Assembly (NCBI GenBank): GCA_001784175.1
Contig: MFPR01000006.1
Span: 202,226 to 266,225, forward strand
Source of the DNA: Candidatus Lindowbacteria bacterium RIFCSPLOWO2_12_FULL_62_27
GTDB taxonomy: Bacteria; Lindowbacteria; 2-12-FULL-62-27
Length of the DNA stretch: 64,000 nt
Direction of reading: 5' to 3'
Part shown: positions 1 through 8,986 of the stretch, piece by piece
Layout: every line of letters starts with the position of its first letter
How positions within the stretch are numbered: the stretch's first letter is position 1
Position numbers and translations under genes: made by a program
Notes under the pieces: generated by a model
What the model was told of the DNA's origin: nothing
The model's input: only the letters and a program-made list of their open reading frames with translations
Database searches by the model: none

Positions 1-359
1 ACGTTATAGTATCCGCCGAGGCTGTTTTGATTGCCCTCGTCGTAATGCGACACGAGAAATACGCCCCGCTCGCCGATCTCGGGCGCCCGGCTCCTGTAGG
101 CGGACGCGGCCGGCCTGACCGGCGGAACTTTGCGGAGCCTGTAAATGTCGAGCCTGTCTTTTTTTTCATGGATCACACCGATCTGCCCGGCGCGGATTTC
201 GGATACATCCTTGAAGCCCCAGTCGGCGAGCAGGATCTCCGTTCCCAGCACAGGATGCGGCACGTGTGATTCCGCGGCCGGCCGGTCGAAGGCCGTGCCG
301 AGAAGGAAAGGAAGCGCGATAAAAATCGGAAGGATAACTCGCAGGGATCGGACGTTCAT
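1..359 (-). CDS. Exported protein, C-terminus outside window
   Basis: The ATG at 359-357 overlaps the TGA of the upstream EpsI-toroid gene as ATGA, so the two are probably translationally coupled. The readable 119 residues begin with a signal peptide (charged MNVRSLR, then a hydrophobic stretch ending near GTAFDRPAAES). The mature part has alternating hydrophobic and charged residues and no motif I recognise. The frame is open to the window edge, so the gene is incomplete here. As the last visible member of the exosortase/polysaccharide cluster it is probably a periplasmic or surface component, but that is inference from position only. Confidence 0.72.
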   Translation of the reverse strand, partial: MNVRSLRVILPIFIALPFLLGTAFDRPAAESHVPHPVLGTEILLADWGFKDVSEIRAGQIGVIHEKKDRLDIYRLRKVPPVRPAASAYRSRAPEIGERGVFLVSHYDEGNQNSLGGYYN

Positions 360-2308
360 GGGCTCCAGAACAAATTGCCCGCAAATCCGCCCTCCAGCGC
401 TTTCATCGCCAGGATCGCCCAGGCGGTGCCGATCGCCGACGGCGCCGGAGAAAACTGATGCTCGATTTCCCGGTCCGCGTACCGGATGCCGCCCCGGACG
501 TTCATCTTCGGATCCAGCATATGGATCAGAATGTCCTCCGCCTCGCCGGGCTTGCCCAGCCGCGCGGCCGCGACGGCCACGCCGAGCGTCCCCTCGGACC
601 AGGCCAGCTCAAATTCGTTCCAATCCATGCTCGGCTTGTTCGGGAAAAAATGATGCTGTGAAGGCGTGTCCTCGTAGACAGGCAAATCCAGATATGGCTT
701 GTAGCCCAGAATCCCGTTCGACCGGTTGCGATACCGTCCGGCCGACTCCATGGCCGTCCGGGCGAGATCCCGCTCGCCCGCCGCTTCCAGAAACAGCGCG
801 CCCCAGGACGCGCAGTCCAGTGCCTGGACCGTGTCGGGGCCGTCCGGCCTCATGCCCCTGTGGAACTGCCCGGTGGTTCGATCGAACATCTTGAGGAGGC
901 CCGATCGTATTTTTTCGGCCGCCTCCCGGTACTTCGCCTGCTCGGTGATGTAGCCGAGGTCGCGCAGGAAAAAGAAGGCGTCGATATTATGCTCGGCGCT
1001 GCACCATACAACCTCACCCGGACGGTAGACTTCCTGAAGCGTCCCGCCTTCGGACGCGTAGATGTAGACGCCCTTGCCGCCGGTGACCAGCCCGTACCGC
1101 GGGTCGCCGGCGGATTGTATCTGCCGGCTCAAGACCGCCGATGCTATTTTTTCGGCGAACTGCAGGTAGTCGGCAAGGATGCGGTCGTCGTTCAAGGCAT
1201 TGGGATTTTTCGCGAGCTCCGACAGAATGTAGTAACTGACCGCGTATCCCACCCAGCAGTTTGCGCCTGTGCGGATGATGGCGCCGTCGTTGTCATTTTC
1301 GTCCGGCCATGTGTTGTGGGTATTGAGCCCGAACCAGAGATCGCCGTCGGGCCGGGCGCTGCGCATCATGCCGTTGATGATTTTGGCCGCCTCCCGGCCG
1401 CGGCCGAGCATGGAGAGCGCGATCACGGACACGGCGTTGTCGTAGATGGACGAGCGGGAAAATGTGTAGCGGTAGCCGTGCGCGGCCGGAGACTGGTTAT
1501 AGGAAAGAACGAGACCGCGGCGCTGATAAACGGGAAAAGGAATCGTCGGGTTTGGCACCATCTGGCCGATCAGGAACGCCTCGAGATCCGCCGCCTTTTC
1601 GGCCACGGCGCCCACGAGCGGTTTGTTTTTGCCGGAGGCGCGATACCGTTCCGTGACCTGCCGTTTGGGAAACAGTCTGGGCGGCGGCTCGGCGTCTCCA
1701 AAAACGGCGGTCGTGACGGCCGTCATGAAATCGGTGAAAATCTCGTCCGGCGCGCGGCGATCGGCCGCCCCCTGCCGGATCGAGAGGCGGAACATGAATG
1801 CGCCATCGGCCGACGTCTGGCGGGCGGAGTTTTTCCAGAAGAAGAAATAGTAGATGTGGTGAATTTCCCCGCCAAACTCGGCGCGTGTGTATTTGACCTG
1901 CAGATCATCCGGCCCGATCCGGATCGTCTTGTATTTCCGCTTCTCCAGGGACCAGCCGTCGTCGATGTAGCAGACCTCGGGGATGTGGAAATCGCTTTCG
2001 AATTTGCCGTAGACGACCATGAAATAAAGCTCAGCGCCGGTGGCGGAGTTCCGGTAAAACCGGGAACTCAGATAGGGATCCTCCCTGCCCTCAACCTCCT
2101 CGCCTTTCCACGCTCCCGCGGCGTACGGGATGCCGCCGAAGTTCCCGCTGTGAAACAGATGGGTTGCAAACGAAACACGGGATTCGTGACCGGTGTAAAA
2201 ATACTGGTTGACGTCCGAGACATAGGTGTGAAGCCGCGCCTCTACAGGCGCCTGCGCGATCAGCAGGGCCATGGCATGAAAGACAAACCAGAAAGGCCCC
2301 CTTTTCAT
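356..2308 (-). CDS. EpsI (DUF3485)-like domain fused to an (alpha/alpha)-toroid glycosidase-like domain
   Basis: I chose the ATG at 2308 because it gives a clean signal peptide (MKRGPFWFVFHAMALLIAQA) and overlaps the exosortase stop as ATGA; the frame stays open further upstream, but that part is arginine-rich and inside the exosortase gene. The product is about 650 residues. Residues 25-190 resemble EpsI/DUF3485, the usual partner of exosortases, with the signature HIPEVCYIDDGW. From about residue 230 to the end the sequence has repeated helical hairpins with motifs such as IYDNAVSVIALSMLG and LNTHNTWPDE, typical of six-hairpin (alpha/alpha) toroid carbohydrate enzymes. EpsI proteins are normally near 220 residues, so this is a fusion. 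The toroid may trim a secreted glycan in the periplasm, but its activity is unproven. Confidence 0.75.
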   Translation of the reverse strand: MKRGPFWFVFHAMALLIAQAPVEARLHTYVSDVNQYFYTGHESRVSFATHLFHSGNFGGIPYAAGAWKGEEVEGREDPYLSSRFYRNSATGAELYFMVVYGKFESDFHIPEVCYIDDGWSLEKRKYKTIRIGPDDLQVKYTRAEFGGEIHHIYYFFFWKNSARQTSADGAFMFRLSIRQGAADRRAPDEIFTDFMTAVTTAVFGDAEPPPRLFPKRQVTERYRASGKNKPLVGAVAEKAADLEAFLIGQMVPNPTIPFPVYQRRGLVLSYNQSPAAHGYRYTFSRSSIYDNAVSVIALSMLGRGREAAKIINGMMRSARPDGDLWFGLNTHNTWPDENDNDGAIIRTGANCWVGYAVSYYILSELAKNPNALNDDRILADYLQFAEKIASAVLSRQIQSAGDPRYGLVTGGKGVYIYASEGGTLQEVYRPGEVVWCSAEHNIDAFFFLRDLGYITEQAKYREAAEKIRSGLLKMFDRTTGQFHRGMRPDGPDTVQALDCASWGALFLEAAGERDLARTAMESAGRYRNRSNGILGYKPYLDLPVYEDTPSQHHFFPNKPSMDWNEFELAWSEGTLGVAVAAARLGKPGEAEDILIHMLDPKMNVRGGIRYADREIEHQFSPAPSAIGTAWAILAMKALEGGFAGNLFWSP

Positions 2309-3099
2309 CGCCGTCGCCTTTTCAAAACCGCTCCGGCCCAGACAAGGCTTCCCAGCGCCATCAGATAGAAGATCCATGCAGAAGGACCGTGCCAGAATTT
2401 GACGGCCGTGTCGACTCCCCACGCCTGCCCGACTCCCAGCATGGCGGTCACGCGGAGGACGTTGAAGGCGATCGAGGAGACGATGGAGAAGGCGATCAGC
2501 ATGAACTTGCGCGCAAAGTTCAGTTCCAACAGATGCGCGAGAAGTGCGGAGATCGCGAAGAGCACGATCAGCGATTGAAACCCGGAACAGGCGGCCGCCA
2601 CGCGGACCGGGCCGTCCTTGAGATGCACCAGGGATCCTTCATGAGAAAGCGGCGCGCTCATGAGGGCCATAAGACCGAGAGACGCGCGCTGCGCGAACAA
2701 CTGCAGGATGGAGAGAAACTCCGCATAAAAAGGAAAGGGCATCGTGAAGAGCACGGCGCAGTAGAGGCCGTCGACCCGCCGGGACACGCCGGGCGTCAGA
2801 AAACGGAGCAGCAGAATAGAAGTCAGCAGGAAGCTCGCCATTCCCAGATAGGGGCCCTTCCACGTGAGATAACAGCCCCACGCCACCACCGCCAGCGCCG
2901 CCCCCCATGCCGGGTGGCCGGCCGGGACCTGCTTCGGGGGCCGGAGTTTCTCGGCGATCCACCAGCCGGCGACGAAAAAAAGCGAGAAATCGTAGTACGG
3001 ATTATCTACGCAGTTCCGCCCGTACCAGTAAAAGTCGTTTCTGAAAAAAACCGCCAGCCCCAGATGCAGGGCCGCGGCGGTCAGACTTTTTGCTGGCAA
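2305..3099 (-). CDS. Exosortase (PEP-CTERM transpeptidase family)
   Basis: This is a polytopic membrane protein of 264 residues, within the usual family range. The three conserved catalytic positions of exosortases are visible: Cys171 in AAACSGFQSL, Arg216 in FNVLRV and His237 in FWHGPSAW. Exosortases recognise a PEP-CTERM tail on exported proteins, cleave it and pass the protein to the cell surface, usually in organisms that make exopolysaccharide. Its start overlaps the end of the small PEP-CTERM-like gene by 19 bp, and its stop overlaps the EpsI-toroid start as ATGA. That arrangement argues for one transcript carrying enzyme, partner and substrate. Confidence 0.9.
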   Translation of the reverse strand: MPAKSLTAAALHLGLAVFFRNDFYWYGRNCVDNPYYDFSLFFVAGWWIAEKLRPPKQVPAGHPAWGAALAVVAWGCYLTWKGPYLGMASFLLTSILLLRFLTPGVSRRVDGLYCAVLFTMPFPFYAEFLSILQLFAQRASLGLMALMSAPLSHEGSLVHLKDGPVRVAAACSGFQSLIVLFAISALLAHLLELNFARKFMLIAFSIVSSIAFNVLRVTAMLGVGQAWGVDTAVKFWHGPSAWIFYLMALGSLVWAGAVLKRRRR

Positions 3100-3338
3100 G
3101 TCCGGCAGCGTCTGGTCAGCAGGTACCCTCCACCGATGGCAGCCGCCCCGAGAATCATCCAGAGGCCTGGAAGTTCAGGGGCGCTGGGCGCTCCTTTTCC
3201 CTTGTCGCCACCCTTGTCGTCGCTCTTGCCCTTGTCGACACTCTTTCCTTTATCCGCGTCCTTTTCCGCATACACGATGGGCGCAACCGCAAACAGAACA
3301 ACCGCGGTCACCAGGACCACACACACGATACGTTTCAC
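3081..3338 (-). CDS. Small PEP-CTERM-like exosortase substrate
   Basis: This 85-residue protein has an N-terminal signal peptide (MKRIVCVVLVTAVVLFAVAP, cleavage probably after VYA). A low-complexity Lys/Asp/Gly linker follows (residues 25-50), then a PELPG motif at 54-58, a single hydrophobic helix (59-74) and an Arg/Lys/Cys-containing tail. That tripartite end is the layout of a PEP-CTERM sorting signal. It lies directly upstream of the exosortase and overlaps it. With almost no sequence between signal peptide and sorting tail, it may be a dedicated minimal substrate, a pilot peptide or a wall spacer. Confidence 0.75.
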   Translation of the reverse strand: MKRIVCVVLVTAVVLFAVAPIVYAEKDADKGKSVDKGKSDDKGGDKGKGAPSAPELPGLWMILGAAAIGGGYLLTRRCRTCQQKV

Positions 3339-4180
3339 ATCTTCACCTCCTCTTCGAATATCACCAACTCCGGATAGATCCAGTTCAGGATCGTATCGAT
3401 CGCGAGTTTATAGTCCATTATCCCGTCAAAATTCCAGGCTTTCAAGTCATATCGGTCCATATCCCAGAGCGGGCCGGTGGAGCCGTCCCAGTCGTCGCCG
3501 CCGGACAGGGTCGACCCGTTGAGGAGATTGCCGGTGGCGTTTCCCTTAATGCCATGCCCGCCGCCGACCCGGAGGGAGACCGGAACATGCCCGGGCGATG
3601 CCCGCGGGAAGGGGAACACATAGACTTCTCCGGGTACCGGCGTTGACAACCCGGAAAAAATGCGGATCCTTTTCCGCGGCGCGGCGTTCTTCCGATACAC
3701 GACGATCATCGTCGCCGCAGCGGTCGAATACTTGAACTTGCCCGTCGGGTTGACCACGTCTGAAAGGATCCTGCCGACGACGACCTCCGTTTCGCCGGCG
3801 GGATCGAACGCGAAAATCTCGTGATAGAGCGTTTCCAGCATGCGCCTCTGATATCCGGCGGCGCGCCGGACGGGAACGGAAAAAACGGCGACTGAATCCA
3901 CCCCCAGCCTGGCCGACTCGCCGGTTACGCAGATAAACCCGGCCACCGCTCCCTTTTGGACTTCCGGCGGAATCCGGAACGCACGCGTCGGATACAGCCG
4001 GTCGCCCGCCGGATGAATGAGCGACTCGCTCCCCACATGCACGGCGCAGCCGGGGAGCTCCGTGTCGTAGAGAACGTCAAAGGACAGCACGCCGTCGGCG
4101 CAGGCCGGGAGGGCGGCAAACAGAAGACAGACAACCGCCGTAATCAGTATTTGAATGTGAGGTATCCGGTCGCGAACCAT
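3335..4180 (-). CDS. Exported protein of unknown function in the exosortase cluster
   Basis: The 281-residue product starts with a probable signal peptide (hydrophobic core ITAVVCLLFAALPACA). The remainder looks like a beta-rich secreted domain, with the motif DDWDGSTGPLWDMDRYDL near the C-terminus. I do not recognise the family. The start lies 37 bp inside the upstream TPR-barrel gene and the stop overlaps the next gene as ATGA, so it is clearly part of the same operon. Mature domain plus position suggests a surface or periplasmic accessory of the polysaccharide/exosortase system. It has no PEP-CTERM tail of its own. Confidence 0.75.
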   Translation of the reverse strand: MVRDRIPHIQILITAVVCLLFAALPACADGVLSFDVLYDTELPGCAVHVGSESLIHPAGDRLYPTRAFRIPPEVQKGAVAGFICVTGESARLGVDSVAVFSVPVRRAAGYQRRMLETLYHEIFAFDPAGETEVVVGRILSDVVNPTGKFKYSTAAATMIVVYRKNAAPRKRIRIFSGLSTPVPGEVYVFPFPRASPGHVPVSLRVGGGHGIKGNATGNLLNGSTLSGGDDWDGSTGPLWDMDRYDLKAWNFDGIMDYKLAIDTILNWIYPELVIFEEEVKM

Positions 4181-6420
4181 GACACATCCCCGCTGAAATA
4201 GTCGGTGTACCGAAGCTCCGCCGTGTAGTCTGCGGAGTTTCCGATCGGCCCTGAGTAGACGAGATCGCCCTCGTGATAGGAATCATGCAGCGCGTTTTCA
4301 TGTTCGTGCTTGTAATGCGCGTACGTGTAGATTTTCGTTTCCGGATCGTATCGGGACCAGAACAGCCGTCCGGCGTAGACGGCCGCCATCGGCGATGTCA
4401 CGTGTTTGTAGGTCGCCTCAATCCCGAGTCCGGCCGGGCTGGAGAGCTTGCGGGTGAGTTTTGCCTGCGTGGTCTCCCGGGTGATCCGGCTCACGCTGAA
4501 ATGCTCCGCCGTGAACTCCTCAAACAGCGTCCAGCCCGGCGCGATCTCATCCTGGTGCGAGACGTCGTAGGTGGTGAGGTCCCCGATTTTCAAATTGCCT
4601 GTGGTCTGGTCGGCGAAATAGTCGTCCTCCGAATAGAGGAGGGTCGTCCGCCGGCCCCGGCTTTTGTGCTCGAGGATCCCGTAGATGTCGCCCCGCCGGC
4701 GCTTGTTTCTGAGCGGGCTGAACGACGGCAGGTCCTGCTTGTACTCGTGCATGGCGCCATAGAGGACGGAATTGAGCGACGCGGACCATTGCTTCGCCCA
4801 TCGCGCGGAAATGGACTCGCGGACGAGATCATAATTCCTGTCGCCGGCCCGCTGATCTTTTTCGATCAGATGCGCCTGGCTGCTTTTGACGAGAACGTTG
4901 TTGTCGGGCGAAAAATGATGCTGGTAATCCACGATGCGTTCCTCGGTGTACGTCTTATAGCGGACGGCCAGGTTCGGCGGGTCGGCGTCGTCGTAGCGGG
5001 TAAGCGAATACTTGACCCGGGCCTGCGGCGCGGTCATTTCGCGGATGACACGCATGCCCTCCTGCGCCTCCGCCGATTCCGGATCGATGGACAACGCCTT
5101 CTGATAATACTCCATGGCGCGCCCGCCCATGCCCGCGAACCGCCAGGTGTTGCCGAGGCCCACCAGCGCGGACACGTTGTCGGGCTCGCGATCGAGAAGC
5201 GTCTGGTACCATTGGACCGCCTCGTCCGTCTTGTCCTGCCACGAATAGAGCTTGCCAAGCGACAAATAATTGTTTTTGTTGTTGGCGTCGAGCTGGATGG
5301 ACTTGCGAAGCTCGTTGGCGGCGTCCGCGAACCGGCGGGCGGAAGCGTACTGGTTGGCGAGTTCGCCGCGGGCCTGCGGCGCCTCCGGATTTTTTTCGAG
5401 AAACTGCTCGAGGAGTTGCACGGCTTCTCCGGATTTTCCTCTCTGGCCCAGAAGCCTCGCATGGGCCGTCACGATCTCCTCGTCCGATGGGAACGATGCC
5501 AGAAGCTCCGCCGAAAGCCTGAATGCGTCATCCATTTTGCCCTGCCAGCGCAGGACGTCCCTAAGACCCCTTTTGGCGTCTCCGTCCGCCGGCTGAATCT
5601 CGAGAATCCGCCGGTATGCATCCTCCGCCTCGCGCAGCCGCCCCGTCCAGGACAGGACGCGAGCCCGGACGTTGAGCGCGTCGGTGTTCCGGGGGTTCTT
5701 TTCAAGAATGGCCCCGATGACTTTCAAGGATTCGTCGTACTTTCCGTTCCAGCCCAAGGCGCGCGCAAGGTTGAAGCGGATGTCGTCGTTGGCCGGATCC
5801 AGTTCAAGCGCCCGGGCGTACAAGCGCTCCGCGTCCGGCAGCCGTTTCTCGGCCACGGCCTTTTCAGCCTCCCGGAGCGTCTTCGAAACGGCCGGGGACG
5901 CCTGGGCGCGGATCACCGCGAGGGCCTGCCGGTTTTTCGGATCATCCTTCAGGAGCGCCTTTGCAAGGTCGACGGCCGCCGCCGTGTACTCGTCCGGATG
6001 GTCCATGAGTTCCAGCCGCAATTCGGCCGCGAGAACTTCCACGCGCGTATACGCGGTCTTCTTGAATCTGGCCCCGTGATCGGCCAGAAACCGCCGAAGC
6101 TTGTCGTATCGCTCGATCCATATATAATTCTTGATGATCCCGATGGCGGCGTCGCCGTAGTCCGGCGCAAGTTCGAGCACGCGCGAGAAAAGCGCCTCGG
6201 ATTTATCGTACTTCTTGCTCCAGAGCATTCCCAACCCGTAGACGACCATGACGTCGACATCGTTGGGATTTTCCGCCAGAAATTTTTCGGCCAGTTCCGC
6301 GACGCCCGCATAATCGCCCTTGTTCAATTTTTCGCGCACCCGCTCAAACGGCTCCTGCGCGCCGGCGGGTCCGGGCCAGAGGAAGAGGCCGGCCAGCAAC
6401 AGGAGGATACCCCTGCTCAT
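4144..6420 (-). CDS. TPR protein with C-terminal outer-membrane beta-barrel (YaiO/PgaA-like layout)
   Basis: The ATG at 6420 gives a signal peptide (MSRGILLLLAGLFLWPGPAG) and an ATGA overlap with the GT2 gene; an upstream extension in this frame is arginine-rich shadow. About 758 residues: residues 25-460 are a run of tetratricopeptide repeats, with cues such as AEKFLAENPNDVDVMVVYGL and ARALELDPANDDIRFNLARA. From about 480 alternating aromatic and polar strands form a barrel that ends in the aromatic YLTFKY, as expected for an outer-membrane beta signal. The same plan (periplasmic TPR plus porin) is used by BcsC, PgaA and AlgK/AlgE to export polysaccharides. Next to a processive GT2 it is the likely secretion channel. 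Confidence 0.8.
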   Translation of the reverse strand: MSRGILLLLAGLFLWPGPAGAQEPFERVREKLNKGDYAGVAELAEKFLAENPNDVDVMVVYGLGMLWSKKYDKSEALFSRVLELAPDYGDAAIGIIKNYIWIERYDKLRRFLADHGARFKKTAYTRVEVLAAELRLELMDHPDEYTAAAVDLAKALLKDDPKNRQALAVIRAQASPAVSKTLREAEKAVAEKRLPDAERLYARALELDPANDDIRFNLARALGWNGKYDESLKVIGAILEKNPRNTDALNVRARVLSWTGRLREAEDAYRRILEIQPADGDAKRGLRDVLRWQGKMDDAFRLSAELLASFPSDEEIVTAHARLLGQRGKSGEAVQLLEQFLEKNPEAPQARGELANQYASARRFADAANELRKSIQLDANNKNNYLSLGKLYSWQDKTDEAVQWYQTLLDREPDNVSALVGLGNTWRFAGMGGRAMEYYQKALSIDPESAEAQEGMRVIREMTAPQARVKYSLTRYDDADPPNLAVRYKTYTEERIVDYQHHFSPDNNVLVKSSQAHLIEKDQRAGDRNYDLVRESISARWAKQWSASLNSVLYGAMHEYKQDLPSFSPLRNKRRRGDIYGILEHKSRGRRTTLLYSEDDYFADQTTGNLKIGDLTTYDVSHQDEIAPGWTLFEEFTAEHFSVSRITRETTQAKLTRKLSSPAGLGIEATYKHVTSPMAAVYAGRLFWSRYDPETKIYTYAHYKHEHENALHDSYHEGDLVYSGPIGNSADYTAELRYTDYFSGDVSWFATGYLTFKY

Positions 6421-7847
6421 GACGTCGCCGGCGCCGGCTTGGCCCCGCCGAATCCCTTCCGCGTCATCACGCCCCACTCGTGGCCGCCGCCGCGGATCTT
6501 GTCGATGATGGCCCAGAACCGCCACCAGACGTTGAGCTGGCGGTAGCCGAAGTTTTCGATGACCGCATAGAAGATCAGCCGCGCGAGATGCGATATTTTC
6601 GGGTAGGTCCGAAATCCGATTTCCTCCAGGAGCAGCACCATGATGGACTGAATGATTCCGAGGACGACCGAGGCGAACGAAAAGAGCAGATAGAATTTCA
6701 TGTTGAGATGTCCCGTGAGGATGCAGGCGGCGAAGATGAGGTACCCGAGGATTTCAAAGGGCGCGCTCAGCGTTTCGACGAAGAGATAGTACGGAAATCC
6801 GAGCATCCCGGCCGCGCCGTATTTCGGGTTGAACAGGATGCGCCGGAACTTGATCATGGCGTCGATCGTCCCCTTCTGCCAGCGCAGGCGCTGCCGGCGG
6901 AGCACTTTCAGATCCTCAGGAACTTCTGTCCAGCATACCGGATCAGGCGTAAAAACGATCCGGTAGGGCTCCCGGCGCTGCCGCATGAGATCGTGCATCG
7001 AAACCACCAGTTCCATGTCCTCGCCGAGGCTGCCCTTCCGGAATCCGCCGCAGTCGATCATCACATCCCGGCGGAACGCGCCGAACGCGCCGGAGATCAC
7101 GAGGAGGCTGTTGATCGCCGACCAGCCCATCCGGCCGAAGAGAAAGGCCCGGAGGTACTCGACCATCTGGAATCGCGCAAGCATGGACTGCGGCATGTCG
7201 ACCCCGACGACCCGGCCGAGCTTGACGTCGCAGCCGTTGACGATGCGGATCATCCCGCCGACCGCAATGACCCGGGAATCCTCGATGAACGGCCGGACCA
7301 TTTTGAGAATGCTGTCCTCCTCGAGAATGCTGTCCGCGTCGATGGCTAGTACGTAGGGATTGCGGGCCGCGTTGATCCCGACGTTGTTCGCGTCCGCCTT
7401 CCCGCCGTTCTCCTTGTCGATCACCATGAGCTGCGGGTAGGCCGGACTGCGGTAGACGCGCCGGACCGCTTTGGTCGGAATGAGCCCCGGAACCTCCTCC
7501 GGGACGCTTCGGAGATCAAACGTGTCCCTCAAAACCGAAAGCGTCCGGTCGGGCGAACCGTCGCTGACGACGACGACCTCGAAATTGGGATAGCGCAGAT
7601 TGAGGAGGTTCTTGACGCTCTCCGCGATCGTCAGCTCCTCGCGGTAGGCCGGCACGATGATGCTGACGGGTAGGTTCAGCTCGCTGTGAAAGAGCTGGCC
7701 GAGTTCGACGCTCGACTGGTGACGTTTCTGCCGGCGGTGGTGAATGAACGACGCGGAGATGATGAGGATCGTGATCGCGTTGATGATCAGAAAATACACG
7801 ATGGTGATCCAGCCGAGAACCTCCAGAAAGCGCTCGAAGGCCTCCAC
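6417..7847 (-). CDS. Processive family 2 glycosyltransferase (polysaccharide synthase)
   Basis: I place the start at GTG 7847, six bases after the HEAT gene stop; the frame is open further upstream but is arginine-rich and overlaps that gene. About 476 residues. One N-terminal membrane segment (around residues 13-35) is followed by a GT2 domain: VSIIVPAYRE, the DAD metal site near 170, GED near 276, and QRLRW near 319-323, the QxxRW motif of processive synthases such as cellulose, hyaluronan and PNAG synthases. Several membrane helices follow (residues 352-435). No PilZ domain is present. With the downstream TPR-barrel gene this makes the core of a synthase-dependent exopolysaccharide system; the sugar is unknown. 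Confidence 0.85.
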   Translation of the reverse strand: MEAFERFLEVLGWITIVYFLIINAITILIISASFIHHRRQKRHQSSVELGQLFHSELNLPVSIIVPAYREELTIAESVKNLLNLRYPNFEVVVVSDGSPDRTLSVLRDTFDLRSVPEEVPGLIPTKAVRRVYRSPAYPQLMVIDKENGGKADANNVGINAARNPYVLAIDADSILEEDSILKMVRPFIEDSRVIAVGGMIRIVNGCDVKLGRVVGVDMPQSMLARFQMVEYLRAFLFGRMGWSAINSLLVISGAFGAFRRDVMIDCGGFRKGSLGEDMELVVSMHDLMRQRREPYRIVFTPDPVCWTEVPEDLKVLRRQRLRWQKGTIDAMIKFRRILFNPKYGAAGMLGFPYYLFVETLSAPFEILGYLIFAACILTGHLNMKFYLLFSFASVVLGIIQSIMVLLLEEIGFRTYPKISHLARLIFYAVIENFGYRQLNVWWRFWAIIDKIRGGGHEWGVMTRKGFGGAKPAPATS

Positions 7848-7852
7848 CAGAC

Positions 7853-8986
7853 TCAGGCCGCCACCCAGGACGCCCGCTGAAGAGCCCAGACGGCCGCGTC
7901 GCGGGAAGCGCTCGCCTGACCGGGACGCGCGGCGGCGTCCCATAAGAGGCGCTCGCCTTTCTTGCCGAACGCCATGAGCGCGCCCGCCGCGGCCTGTCGG
8001 ACCGCAACGTCTCTGTCGCTGAGCAACTCGACGAGGTCCGGCGCCGCGCCGGTCGCCATGCACATCCCCAGCGCCTCGGCGGCGCCCTGCCGGATTTTTG
8101 GCGTCGGAGAAATCAGACACGTCCGGAGGACCCAGTCCGACGCCGGCAGGCCGATGCGCCCGAGCGCGCGGATGGCCGCGAATTTGAGCGTGTCGTCGTC
8201 GCCGCGCGCGACCGCCTCCAGGGCCGGCCGGGCCTCGACGACCCTGAAGTGTCCCATGATTTCGATCATGGGCTGGAGCCAGTTCGGCGCCACGCGGCCG
8301 GACAAGAACTGCCGGAGCGTCTCCATGGCGACGCCGGGGCCGAACTCGAGAAGCAGTTCAATGATTTTTGCCCGACTCCAACCCTTCTGCCGGCAGACGA
8401 CCGCGACCACTTCACGGATGACCTCCGGATCGCCGAGCATCCCGATCGACCGGGCCGAGTCGTAGGCGACAAGGGGATCCTTGTCTTTCAGAAGGCCGAG
8501 CAGGGTCGGGATCGATTCGGCCAGCCCGGCGTAGCCGCACAGAAGCGCGGCCCGGGCGCGCGTCCAGCCGCCGGCGGATTTCAGGTCCTTCAGGAAAACG
8601 GCGCTGAGACCGGTCTCGTCGCAGAATTTTTTCAACCGCGCGCGCTGGCTCACCGGAATGCGAACCGAGAAATGACAGATCAATTGCACAAGATGTTCGC
8701 GATCGGCCTTTTTCAGCGCAGGGTAATCCGTCTTGTGGTCGCCGTCCGTCCCTGTCAGGAGACGCACCAGGATCGGCCGCCACACGGTCTCGATCCGCGC
8801 CTGCCGCCGGCGCTTCGAAAGAGACCGCAGTCTCAAGAAAAACAGATACATCACCAACGACGCGGCGACAAACAGCCCCATCCCCAGCGCAAACCCCGCC
8901 CACACCGTCTCGGCGCCGCCGCGCTGATAGGCCCAGCCGGTGAACGCGTCCAGGAGGCGATCGGCGCCCCCGCCTACTCCGGCCAT
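7853..8986 (-). CDS. Membrane-anchored HEAT-repeat protein
   Basis: The 377-residue product has one membrane helix at about residues 28-50 and a basic stretch after it. Residues 140-370 are HEAT/PBS-lyase-like helical repeats, shown by recurrent pieces such as SIPTLLGLLKDKDPLVAYDS and IRQGAAEALGMCMATGAAPD. Such repeats are protein-protein scaffolds. It overlaps the upstream receiver gene by 13 bp and sits next to the GT2, so a role in tethering or regulating the synthase is plausible. That role is inference. Confidence 0.7.
   Translation of the reverse strand: MAGVGGGADRLLDAFTGWAYQRGGAETVWAGFALGMGLFVAASLVMYLFFLRLRSLSKRRRQARIETVWRPILVRLLTGTDGDHKTDYPALKKADREHLVQLICHFSVRIPVSQRARLKKFCDETGLSAVFLKDLKSAGGWTRARAALLCGYAGLAESIPTLLGLLKDKDPLVAYDSARSIGMLGDPEVIREVVAVVCRQKGWSRAKIIELLLEFGPGVAMETLRQFLSGRVAPNWLQPMIEIMGHFRVVEARPALEAVARGDDDTLKFAAIRALGRIGLPASDWVLRTCLISPTPKIRQGAAEALGMCMATGAAPDLVELLSDRDVAVRQAAAGALMAFGKKGERLLWDAAARPGQASASRDAAVWALQRASWVAA

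Noticed and set aside
860..6546. Long plus-strand frames opposite the exosortase and TPR-barrel genes
   Set aside because: They are antisense to genes with clear domains, have no ribosome sites or family motifs, and show the typical Arg/Val/Asp-rich composition of shadows.
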